Positions 37,489 through 48,400 of a DNA stretch of 64,000 bases are shown here, in pieces; within the stretch, counting starts at the first letter, position 1; every line of letters starts with the position of its first letter. The notes beneath the pieces were generated by a model. It made no database searches, was not told the origin of the DNA, and saw nothing but the letters and a program-made list of their open reading frames with translations. The translations under genes and the position numbers were made by a program. The stretch is from positions 6,758,001-6,822,000 of the forward strand of contig NC_039483.1 of assembly GCF_003590095.1 (NCBI RefSeq), written 5' to 3'. The stretch comes from Trichoplusia ni. Taxonomy: Eukaryota > Arthropoda > Insecta > Lepidoptera > Noctuidae.

Positions 37489-40400
37489 TTACAATCTTAT
37501 TTTGTTAATTATTATAAATTTAATAAAGGCACATATAATTTGGGGATTGGGAAAGAAGGAAAGGAGATGACGGACATTAACTGGGTGTTGGATTTTTAAG
37601 TTACTTATGACCTGATCCATATTAAAGGAATTGTTGCAGGGGCAGTTGAGGAAAATGTGGTCTAGGGAGCCCTCCTCTAGACCACATCCACAAAGGGGAT
37701 TGTCACGGACACGAATTTTGTGAAGGAAGATTGGAGTACAGCAATGACCAATGCGGATACGGCATATTACTGACGTAACCCACTTTGGGACCTTTTTGAA
37801 TTTATAGAACCAAGGTTTGGAGGGGATAGAGGGTTGGATTGCTGCGAGTGCTCCGCCCTTGGTCTTACTGGTCTCTGACCAGTAAGATTGCCAGGCTTTG
37901 AAGAGGTCTATTTTAGCCTTATGGATCAGGTCATAAGTTTCTACTCTGTAATGGGACTTGTCGGCTAAGCTACTGGAGATAGCCGCTTTAGCGGCTGTAT
38001 CCGCGCACTCATTGCCTGCGATGCCCATATGGCCTGGTATCCATACAAGTATTACCTCTATATCCTTACTGGAAAGAAGATGCAAAAGGATTTTAATTTC
38101 TATAATGATTGGACTTCGGAGGTTATCTTTTAAAGAATTTTTGACAATTGCTTCCAGGGCACTTCTGGAATCGGAGAAAATGACCGCTTTTGTAATATTA
38201 CTATGCGAAGAGATGTATGAACATGCCTCTAGGATGCCAATACACTCTCCAGTGAACACTGATGTCTCTGGAGGGCATTGGAATTGGAGAAAAGTTTGTT
38301 GGTTCGAAATGTAGACGGCAACCCCAGTTTTGCCGTCTGGGCTAAATTTAGATGCGTCTGTAAAGAATCGAAAATGCTCCGGCCACTTATCATTTACAAA
38401 CTGGGAAAAGTACTGATTCGCCTGAACAGTCTCTTTATTGAGGCCAATACTGGGGATGAAATTGGGGACAAAATGTACGACGTTGTATGGGGAGGCAAAG
38501 ACGGGTAATTTACAACACTGGCGAATCGGGGCAGACTCTCCGACCATACTTAATTTACGAAATGAGTTTAATACTAAAGGGGGGACTTTATGTTTCCAAT
38601 ATGGACTTTGTCTAAACAAGATATCCAAGGTGGATAGTCGCGGCAATAACTTGTGGTTAGAATTAAAGAAGACCTTATACATAAATTTGTCAGCAAGGTA
38701 TTGCCTGCGAAGGAGAAGGGGAGGGTCGCCACTCTCAACCTGCAGCGCGTTAATCGGTGTAGATCTCATACAACCCAATACAATGCGGAGGGATTTGGAC
38801 TGGACGATGTCTAACCTAGCCAGTGCAACTTTGCTGCACGGCTCCATCCAAAAGTTAGCATAATCCAACAGACTCCTTATTGTGGCATTGTAAATGAGTT
38901 TTAATGTGAACGGATGAGCACCCCACCAAACGCCTGCGAGAGCACGCAACAAATTTAGCTTCTTCTCACATTTGTCAACGACATAGCCAATATGGGAGAC
39001 ACCAGATAATTTTGAGTCCAGGATGACACCCAGGAATTTCACGCGACCCACTAAGTTAATAGGGGAGCCTTCAATTTCCAGGTGAACATCCGGAATAACT
39101 CTTTTCCGAGTAAAGATAACTGCGGAGCTCTTAGAGGCAGACAAAGTGAGACCGTGAGAAACTAGCCAGTGGTTTAGGGAGTCGAGAGATACTTGCATGG
39201 ACGCCGAAGCCTGATCAATCGATGCCTTCGGCAGATAAAGACAGAGATCGTCCGCATACTGCAAGATCCGACAGTCACTGTTGAGGGATCTATGGAGGTC
39301 AGAGGTGTATATACTGTAAAGTAGGGGGCTAAGGACCGAACCTTGAGGGAGACCTTTCCAAAGGGTTCTAGATTCAGAATCTACACCAGGGATGTGAAGC
39401 TTGACGTAGCGTTCGGAAAATAAGTTACAGATGCAGTGTCGCATCTTAGCCGGGATGCTCATCTGTCGTAATTTACTAATGAGCACGGGAAGAAGAACAT
39501 TGTCATATGCAGCTGAAATGTCAAGGAAGACCGCTAAAACGGACTCGTTTTTTGAAAAAGCGATACGCGTATCCGTGACAAGGACGCCAATGTCATCCAT
39601 GGTGCTGACACCTTTTCGGAAACCAAATTGTGACTCTGCTAAAAGATTGCGGTTCTCCACAAACCACTCCAATCGATTTTTAATAAGATGTTCTAAGATT
39701 TTACCAATGACGGGTGAGAGAGCAATCGGACGGAAATTATTTATATTGTCGGGGGTTTTTCCTGGCTTTAGGATCGGGATGATTAGCTGGGTTTTCCAGC
39801 TTTCTGGGATATGGGAGAGTGTGAAACAGGAGTTGATTAGGGATAGGAGGTACTGGCGACAACGATCACCAGACCTCTTGTAAAAGGAATAGGGAAAGCC
39901 ATCAATCCCCGGGGCCGAGTCACGGACGTGGTTGAGCACTGACTCTAACTCACGTAACGAAAATGGCAGGTCCAAGGGGTCATAGGAGATGGAGGAAGGG
40001 ACGAGGGCCGAAGGACATTCCTCGTTAAGAGGAACATAGGGAGGGGCTAGCTTACAGAGGAAGGGGGTCGCGAGGTCAAGAGGAATTATGGAAGGACTTT
40101 GGGATGAACAGCCTCGGCTGTATCCCTTAAACTTTTTCCAAATGACTGAGGATGGGGATGAAGGAGACAAGGAAGCGCAGAAATTCTTCCAACCCTCGTA
40201 TTTCTTCTTTTTGAAGAGGCGCCTGGATCTAGCAAGGATCCGTTTATATTCCATCAGGTTGGTCACCGTCATAGACCCGACGTATCTGGACTCGGCTTCC
40301 TTCCGGGCTTTAACCATGGCTGAACACTCACGGTCCCACCAAGGCGGAGATGAAAGCTTCCCAGAAGCCGAGTTCTTAAGCGGGATGCTACGTTCGGCAG

Positions 40401-40900
40401 CCAACGAGATAGCACCAGAAAATTGCTCTATACAGGCGTCGAGATTGTCTGGAGTAACTTCCGGCATAGAAAGGACTAGGGAATCTAGGTATCGGGAATA
40501 CAAGTCCCAGTTAGCACCTGGAAGCTTGAATCTTAGGAGGGGAGGATTGTCTCGACTGGGTAGTGATCTATTAATAAGGGTGGTGCGGATGGGGTAGTGA
40601 TCACTACCATGGGTGTGGTTAATACGGTGCCAATCCAATTGACCCGTCAGGCTGTTCGAGCAGATAGCGAGGTCCACGCAACTTCTATTTTGGCCAGGTC
40701 TGGGAAGGCGGGTTTCCAACCCACCGTTGACGACACAGAGCCCGACCTCATCGATTAAATCGACAAGGTCCAACCCCGGGCCATCACAGTAGTCGGATCC
40801 CCAGAGGAGGTGGTGACAGTTAAAATCACCCAGGATTATGGTAGGGGTTTGGACGGAACAAATATTTTTAATATATTGGAAACATGTGGGATTAGGGGAG

Positions 40901-40905
<5 letters not shown>
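37489..40905 (-). CDS. LINE ORF2 fragment: endonuclease C-terminus, reverse transcriptase, RNase H, CCHC-like end
   Basis: From the first in-frame codon near 40900 to a stop at 37489, 1094 residues follow the first Met at 40773. Before that Met the frame already reads TIILGDFNCHHLLWGSDYCD, an endonuclease motif, and then GSDHYPI. So the apparent Met is internal. RT motifs: FRPIALSPVIGKILEHLIK, FGFRKGVSTMDD, LDISAAYDNV, LPQGSVLSPLLYSIY and YADD. RNase H motifs: FFTDASKF, FTGECIGILEA, FSDSRSALEAI and WIPGHMGIAGNECADTAAKA. The end shows CGCGLEEGSLDHIFLNC, a zinc-knuckle-like pattern. RNase H places it in the I/R1/LOA-type group rather than CR1. The frame is uninterrupted, implying a fairly young insertion, but ORF1 and most of the endonuclease are missing. 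Confidence 0.9.
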
Positions 40906-40934
<29 letters not shown>

Positions 40935-40937
40935 TAT
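40905..40937. repeat. (TA)n microsatellite at the LINE 5' junction
   Basis: About 15 TA units lie between the truncated LINE and its right target-site duplication. Confidence 0.85.
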
Positions 40938-41681
40938 ATTCCCAAATGTTCTCGTGGGATCATTTTGATTAGTAGCATAAAAGTGGGTTGGATATTTAAG
41001 ACAAAAATGATGGTAGCTATATTTTCGTCTGTGTTTTGATCGAAAGACTTTTTGAATTGAAAGTCTTGATTTAAGTTAACTTATGTGGACATCGGGCTGT
41101 GATTTAGGTTCAGAGACTAATCTTCCATTTTGTTCAGATGGGTATGAGTCCAGTCTTAAAACAACTTGTCTTAAACTACAGTTATTCTGATTGAAGTCTT
41201 ATACGTTTTAATCCATATTAAATCAAACTTTGGGATAAATTAAAAGTGTGTTTTTTTTGTATCTCTCATTTGCTAAATGTATTGGAAAGATAAAATTGGC
41301 TTTTTGTTTTTGTCAAAATTGGAAGAACAAACGTTGAGGTTAAAGGCTATATAAGGTGACCAATTTCTTTACAAATTCGTTTTTGTCTGGTCTTTGTGTA
41401 ACGGTCCCATGATATTACTACTTCACCGTTTTTTTTGTCATACCCAGAATCGATATTCCAAAGACAAGACTTTTTAAATACATATTGTATGTGTTATGGT
41501 TTTTCGTAACTCTGTGCCTGAATGTGTTCCGATTTTTTTTAATAAATTACAATTATTGCATCAAGACTTTACTTTAAAATGCTTACAAGTCGTTTGCCTT
41601 ATTTAGTTTTAATATTAATGCACCGATATAAAAACCGCTACTGGACATTACGAGTATGCTAATCAATGTCTAATTAAGATT

Positions 41682-41946
41682 TTATGGCTCCCTTTTTAGC
41701 CTTTCCTTATAGGAATCTTCTTTGGTATTCCAATAAGTTAAGGACAGTTTTTCTTTATCGAGTAAAATTGCAATTAACTCAGTAAAGATATAATCCTGCC
41801 TGATTTCAGCAAATACCGTGACAATTTTAGCTCCGTTGGCCTTGCTATAAACTGACAAAGTAAATTTTTGTGATAAGAAATTCGGCAAATCAGTCACTTT
41901 TTCGTTTACTTGAGTGTAAGATATATTTAATTCCTTGTACCTTTCC
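41682..41946 (-). pseudogene. Unrecognised coding-like segment (possible exon or gene relic)
   Basis: The minus strand is open from just after an AG at about 41947 (TTTTCAATATATAG) to TAA at 41682. It gives about 87 residues beginning ERYKELNISYTQVNEKV, then TDLPNFLSQKFTLSVYSKAN and ending KERLKREP. The composition (mixed hydrophobic and charged, amphipathic strands and helices) looks like real protein, unlike neighbouring frames. Immediately upstream is tRNA-like SINE sequence. I recognise no family. It could be a terminal exon, a processed relic or part of a transposable element. Confidence 0.3.
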
Positions 41947-42009
41947 TATATATTGAAAAGCCTTTGAACAGCAGTGTGACGTATTATTCTTGCATTTGTT
42001 CCATTGAAA

Positions 42010-42100
42010 TTTAAACCTTACGCAGGGTTCGAACCCGCGATACGTGGAGCGCAATGCGTTTGGCGTCATGTCGACAACCACTGAGCTATCCGTGCAGTTT
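42010..42100 (-). mobile_element. tRNA-like SINE head
   Basis: The minus strand reads TGCACGGATAGCTCAGTGGT (A box) and ATCGCGGGTTCGAACCCTGC (B box). The two ends cannot pair as an acceptor stem, so this is a SINE head rather than a tRNA gene. Confidence 0.65.
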
Positions 42101-42424
42101 ATATATTTACTTTAGCAGTTAAAACTTACCTTACACTTAACATGTGACTTAAAAGACGACTTGTTCCCAATTTATAGAAATAAAACAACAAATAAATATG
42201 CAATACATGTATTTCCAACTTTGCACACAAACAAGGCGTTCCGAGAATACAATTTAATTACATTCATCTTAATTAGCTCAGTTTTGAAACATTTCATTTT
42301 TCCTTAATCATCTGCTAATAATTATTATGTCATTAAACAGCTCTTTAAGTGTATATATCTGGCCTTCATTTGTAGTTCATAACTGTACCAAGGTACAAAC
42401 GTTAAAGATAGTAATCAATTTAGG

Positions 42425-42870
42425 CTCTAGACTAGTCTAGGCAGACGGACTGCATTTCAACTGCAATCCAACCGCAAAGTGCAATGTCCGATTGCAGTTC
42501 TGCAATAGGGATGATGAATGGGTATAAAAAGAAAAAATCTCATTAGTCCCTCAGTTAGATAATTGAAAAGTATGAGACACGTATTTTTTCCTTTTTCAGA
42601 AAAACTAGAATTGACAAAGATTAACTGCTTTAAAGTTTGCTTGGCTTGACTTGGGCTTGTGACGTAACGATAGAGTAAAATTTATACTCAATCGTGACGT
42701 CACGCGTAAGTTTCATTCACTGTAATTTGGTCAAATTATGTTTGCGGGACAAATTAAAAAATAAGTATCCATTATTATACAAAAAACTACGAGAAGGACA
42801 CTGCAAATAAAATTGTCATCATCCCTATCGTTTGCAGTCGTGTCAACTGATTGCATTGTTAAGTGTAATC
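42425..42870. mobile_element. Foldback MITE with TGACGTCA-containing palindrome
   Basis: CTGCAATAGGGATGATGA (about 42502) faces TGTCATCATCCCTATCG-TTTGCAG (about 42816) in inverted orientation. Outside them, CTGCATTTCAACTGCAATCC faces GATTGCATTG. At the centre, 42660-42678 and 42684-42702 are 19-base inverted repeats with two mismatches (GTGACGT...GAGTA). A partial relative lies at 4385-4460 (GACCGCATTTCAAATGCAAT) in an NSD intron. Confidence 0.6.
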
Positions 42871-42879
42871 CAATTTCCA

Positions 42880-43800
42880 TTAATTCATCGGCCTTTGTAA
42901 TTTTGTAAATAGATTAATTTTATGTTTTGTTTCTTTTTAAAACATACTGCATTATAATTTATTTGTTTCACATTACTACGAATAAGGTACGTATAAATTC
43001 CATTGCGGAAACGGCACACATTACTTTCTAACATTAATTTATAATACTACTGTAATAAAATATATTATTGATTCTATCGTATATACAATTTAATTAACAT
43101 TTCGTCTTGGTTCATCCATTTTCGCTTTAACTAACATTCGTTCAATAATTCGTTCCTTTAGACATTTCGTTAATATCTATACATACAAATTATATATTTA
43201 TGATGACACTTGGTTAATTTATTTTAATTTTAAAATTATATATTTTATAAATACAACATTTTTTAAACATAAAATACATCTTTATATTTTGAAATGAAAG
43301 CTTGCTGACTAGTTTTAGGTAACTTTAAACGTACGCTTCATTAATTGCACGTTTTTTCTTTCCAGATACAAACAACAAAAGAAAAAACAAAATTAACCAT
43401 TTCAATAATTATTTACCCAAAGTTTTAAATTAATATTTTACACTCAAATAAGAGCAAAACATTACTACAGAAAAATAACACTATTACAACCATAATAACG
43501 TTTAATAAAAACAAAACCCTATTTATAAATCTTCTATCTCTTTTTCTCTAGTCAAAAAGACTTCTTACTTATTCCTGTACTAAGTTCTTTCACCTGCGTT
43601 CAAGTTAACAGTTTTGTAATCTATACAAGTACCTAAAGGGGTTTCTCGATAAGAGATAAGGACCAGACATGAGAGCATTACCAAATCAAATAGAATACGT
43701 GTGAAAAAGTTTGCATGAAAGGGACATTTCGTCCGAACTTTGAAAATGCGACGGCTAATATATGTTTGATAAACTTAGGACAATTTTTATATCACAGTAA
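42880..43800. other. AT-rich gene-free stretch
   Basis: Very AT-rich and without supported features. It may include distal 3'UTR of the downstream ETHR terminal exon. Confidence 0.4.
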
Positions 43801-43828
43801 GAAAACACTTTATTAGTTTAGACGCTGT

Positions 43829-44010
43829 TCTATGCTGTATAGCCGAATGGTTGAGGTCCGTATGGCAGACCCACTCTAGGTGACGTGAGTTCGATCCCCT
43901 CGTAAAACAAGCGTTTGTGTAATCCACGAATGCTTGTCCTGAGCCTGGGAGTTCTTGTGCATGTGACTTGAATGTTTGTTCCACCGCGACACAAAAATTA
44001 CACTCCGTAA
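43829..44010 (+). mobile_element. SINE family A, copy
   Basis: ATAGCCGAATGGTTGAGGTC head and GTGAGTTCGATCCCCTCG B box, then ACGAATGCTTGTCCTGAGCC and GTGCATGTGACTTGAATGTT. It lies just beyond the distal ETHR exon. Confidence 0.78.
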
Positions 44011-44433
44011 TCGTTATAAATCAACAGTCTTAGCACTTATAACAAACTTACAAAGTCAGCAATAAGAAAAACTCTTCTGTAAGTCGATCTGTCAAAGATT
44101 CTTGTGACAAATGGACCACTGTACATCTTCCTCTCATACACAGAATACAAACACACATACGCAAGCTTTCATTTCATTACAATGTTTGATTAAAAGTTTA
44201 TGAAAACCATTCATACGTCACTGCACTATAGAGATTAAGTTAAGATTATTGGTTAAGTACAAACGGAACTCACAGTATTGCACTGGATTCAGAAAAAAAT
44301 GCAATGATTTAACTGAAACCAATTGCAGTGTTTAAAGAGATTTTAAATGCATCAGTGATGTACGAATTGATCCTAAATCATTTTGAATGTCTTCATTAAA
44401 TGCACTGATTTCTTTAGCTTAAAGCCAAACGTT

Positions 44434-45466
44434 TCATACAAAACTCTCCTTAGTTCTGTAATCGTATATAAATATATTGTTCTCTCTATCCAGTGTCGGT
44501 ATGCACACAAATTTGTTTCTACCCTCAACTGATTCACTGACATCTAAAGTTATTGAATAAACATTATTAGTTTTTACATCTAAGTTTAATATTTGTATTT
44601 GTTTATTGTTCTCATTGGCAGTATCTATTTCTAATTCGTTAGAGTTATGATTGTCGTGTATTTCAGCATAAGTATCGTTTTCTGTTTCGTTGATAGCTGC
44701 GACCATTTTCATGCTATTTCGTCTTGTATTTTCAACGTTTATTATTTCTCCTACTTTCATCTGTTGCACGTTTTCCTCTTTGACTTTCTTACTTTCTCTT
44801 TTAACAAATATTTTCTGGGACGAAGTTCTGTTGCTGTACCTTCTCCAGAAGGAGTCAGAAGTGTTTTGACTGCTTGAGAATCCCGTCGAAGTGGTTGTAT
44901 TGAACGTGTCTCGTCTCTGCATAGTTTCTCTCAAAGTCCTGCTACACCTCATCAGCTTATTAATCTTCAACAACTTTACAAAGCCTTCCCTAAACTTCGA
45001 AGACATCAAATTGTATAATATTGGATTTATCGCCGAATTTAAATACAGCATAACTCTACAAAAATATAAAAGTATATAGTAACCGTCTATACCTAATGAC
45101 ATTATTGTCTCTGGCGGGAATACGATGATCCAAAGTGTGAGGGCTTTGAACGGTAAGAGGCAGAGGAAGAAGGAGAGGACGACGGTCCCAAGCATGAGAA
45201 TGACTTGCTTCCTGTAGCGTACAACATTACCAGTGTTGCTGGTGTTTTTGGTGTTCTGAGCGATGATAATGGGGTTTTCCATAAGGTTTTTGGCTATGAC
45301 GCTGTAGAGGACGAGTAGAACGCCAAGAGGAACGATGAAGAAGATGGCGATGGTTAAGATGAAGAACAGCGCTGCCCAAAAGGTGTCGGCCTGAGTGAGG
45401 CAGACCGGGACCTTCGTGCCGTCGTCATAGTCTTCGTAGGTGAAGGTGGCCACGGCGAGGATGGGG
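44434..45466 (-). CDS. ETHR: ETHR distal alternative 3' exon (second in gene order)
   Basis: Acceptor TTTTGTCCCCAG at 45467; stop TGA at 44434; 343 whole codons. Start PILAVATFTYEDYDDGTKVP. TM5 about 28-56, TM6 85-115 (VILMLGTVVLSFFLCLLPFK), TM7 129-152 with NPILY at 147-151. The tail contains TRRNSMKM, a good PKA consensus, and ends DYRTKESFV. TM6 and TM7 are nearly the same as in the proximal exon. The loop before TM5, intracellular loop 3 and the tail differ, so ligand affinity and G-protein coupling may differ. Confidence 0.86.
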
Positions 45467-48400
45467 CTGGGGACAAAACATAATAATTAATTATGGTTAT
45501 TTATTTTTCGAACTACTCATGTAACAATAAGATGGCTGCTTTTCGTTTTTTTATGACTTCCGAATTAGTTAATCCTTTTGTTGAAAGGATTTTCACACAG
45601 CCAAAAGTCTTTGGAAACAAGCATTTGTGGCTCACATATGCTATTTCTTCGCCAGCATTGAACCCGCGGCATTCGCTCATTTAAGTGATTTCGTTTCAGT
45701 TCTTAACATAACAATACGGTCAGATAGGTAGAGATAGAAACAGCTCAGTAACTTTATAAAACACCCAATACGATTAAGTACTCGCTTCGTTTGTTTTTGA
45801 TCAAATCAATTCAAGATCAGATCAAGTAGCTCCGTGAAATTTTAATTAATAAAATACTTAAAGTACATAACATAAATAAATACAGTGAAATACATAATCT
45901 ATGAACTCTAATAAAAGTGTAAAAACGTTATCTAACATCAGTGAGTCCAAATAAAAAAGTTACAAAGATTTTTAAAAAATTTGCCGCCAAGTGTTCAAAA
46001 ACATTGTCAAACAGTGATAATAGTGATTTGACCGAACTAAAGTGCCAGTGAAAAGTACATTTATCGTGCGTAGTAACTTGCCTAAACTCCTGCAGGCGTA
46101 AAATCCACAAAACACTACAAACTTTCAATTTTAATAATTTTTCATATCAGTTATAAAATTTAAATTCGTAACTTTTGTACTTCATAAACAAAGACCACAG
46201 ATAACATAACTGTTACAATACTTAAAAAAGCTCCATCTATGAGACATTGGATAAACTACCAAAATACTTGGACAATTACTTGATAATTTTATTAGTAAAA
46301 AAAACAAAACAGTGAAGAATAAATGTGCAGTGTTTTAATTGTCTAAACCTTAATGCTAAAGAACTCCAAGAAGTTTACTGTGAATTTAAAGTGATAAAAA
46401 AGGGGTCGTCAAGAAAAAAATTGAAAAATTCCCCGACAAACTTTTAAAATGTTAAATTCGCTCCAAACAAACAGTACTTAAATTTCGTCTTAGATCACAG
46501 CTAATGTCATAGCTCTGTGTACAGATAGTGACGGTCACAAGTGACGAGTCGTGAGTTCGAAACTGGCATAAGAATTTGTATTTTTGAAGATTTTTCAATT
46601 TGTAATATTTCATATAAAATATCAGTATGAATTTCTTACAAAATATAACTATTCGGAAAAAAGCGAAGACGCCAGTTATTACTTTGAATGAAAGCAAAAC
46701 ATCTACGTGCACTTCGACATTCAGTGACGCAAGTAGTTTACCTGATTTATCTGAAGATGTCGCTAGCAGCAGCGAACATGACAAAATATCAGATTTAAAT
46801 TACCAAATTAACAGACTCACGATCGAACTAAACAGTGCTCTCCAAAAAATAGAAACACTGTCTCAAGAAAACCAGAAACTCAAAGATATAAATAAGGAAT
46901 TACAAAAATCTGATAATACCAGTCCTATACAACAAACACCCAAAAATACGCTCCAATGTAACTCAGACCGAGCGAAAGAGGCACAGACGCCTGAAGAAGA
47001 TACTCTTAAGTCACCAAAACCAGCACCAGTTCAAGATCATGAGAGCTACAAGAAGTTCAAGCGTAAAATTTGTATAATCAGCGAGAATAAACATAACAAC
47101 ATATTGACCATTGCCGAAAGGAAGTTCGAAAACTCTGAGCTATGCCACTACTTAACACCAAATGGTGGACTTAATACTATCATAAGTAATCTAGCACCTA
47201 AATTGAAAACATTCACTATGAATGACTACTGTATGATATTGATTGGTGAAACAGATTTTTTAACTACTCAAGATTACTCTAAACTCATTTCCTACGTAAG
47301 AGAATGCCTCAAAGCTATTCAACATACTAATGTAATCCTGTGCATGCCAACGTATAAGATAGGTTTAAATTATTATACACTTTTTAACAGAAGAGTAGAA
47401 CAGTTCATAAACTTACTTTGCCGAGATGTAGTTACACACGAATATGCTTATATTTTTGACTCGAATAAAAATATAACATGGGACTCCGCAATGTACAGAA
47501 TACATAAGGGAACTCTTAACAATTATGGCATGCAAGTAATCTTTGATGACATCGTCACATACATAAATTATATTCATGAATGTAATTATGTTAATTTTGA
47601 ATACGGAGAAACTAATAATATAAAACAAAACGAGACTCCTGAGCAGTTATTTCTATTATAAACATCTTAATTTATTGCACCAAAATATTGCTGGCTTATT
47701 AAATAAAAGTAACGAACTTGTCGTCTGCATTGAAGAGATGTCAAATAATAATACAAAAATTGACATAATTTGCCTGTCAGAACACTTTATGATTATTGAT
47801 AACGAAAGTTCACTATTTATACCTGATTATACTTTGGCAGCATGTTATTCTAGAGAAAATAGTAAGAGAGGTGGTACATGTATTCTAGTCAGGAAAGGTC
47901 ATCAATTTAAAGAACTAAATAGCATTAAAAAACTGTCTATAGTCGGAATATTTGAATGTTGTGCAATTGATTTAATGACATATAAAACAATTATTGTGTG
48001 TATATACCGGGTACCTAAAAGTAATAACTTGAATATATTTTTTGATAAATTAGAAAAAATGCTAGATATCCTAAAAAGAGAGAATCCAAATAGAAATGTT
48101 GTGATTGCAGGTGATTACAATATAGATTCTCTAAAGCGAAATTATACTTTATTACAATTAGAATGTCTGCTACTAAATTTTAATTTAAAGTTAGAATTGT
48201 TTCAGACAACTCGACATTCAAGTGGAACCTGCATCGATAACTTTGCTCATAATTTTGGTAGGAAGTGTAAATCTGAAGTTATTGACTTTGGTCTCTCAGA
48301 CCACACAGCGCAAATTTTAAAATTACCCGTTACTAAAGTTTTTTTAATAGAACAATGGCGAATAAAAAGACGTGACTATAGTAAATGTAACTTACAAAAA

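Larger units (their letters stand above)
37241..40950 (-). mobile_element. 5'-truncated LINE with RT and RNase H, poly(A) tail and target-site duplications
   Basis: Boundaries are set by the 13-base direct repeat ATTCCCAAATGTT at 37241-37253 and 40938-40950. A 23-base poly(T) (37252-37274) is the element's poly(A) tail on the minus strand. The 5' junction lies in a (TA)n tract (about 40905-40937). The element therefore inserted by target-primed reverse transcription, with loss of its 5' end. It has one long open frame, described separately. About 214 bases of 3'UTR lie between stop and tail. Confidence 0.92.

Noticed and set aside
37958..40597. Plus-strand open frames of 118-169 residues
   Set aside because: Antisense shadows of the LINE RT/RNase H frame.
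42010..42100. tRNA gene candidate
   Set aside because: A and B boxes are present but acceptor arms do not pair; it is a SINE head.
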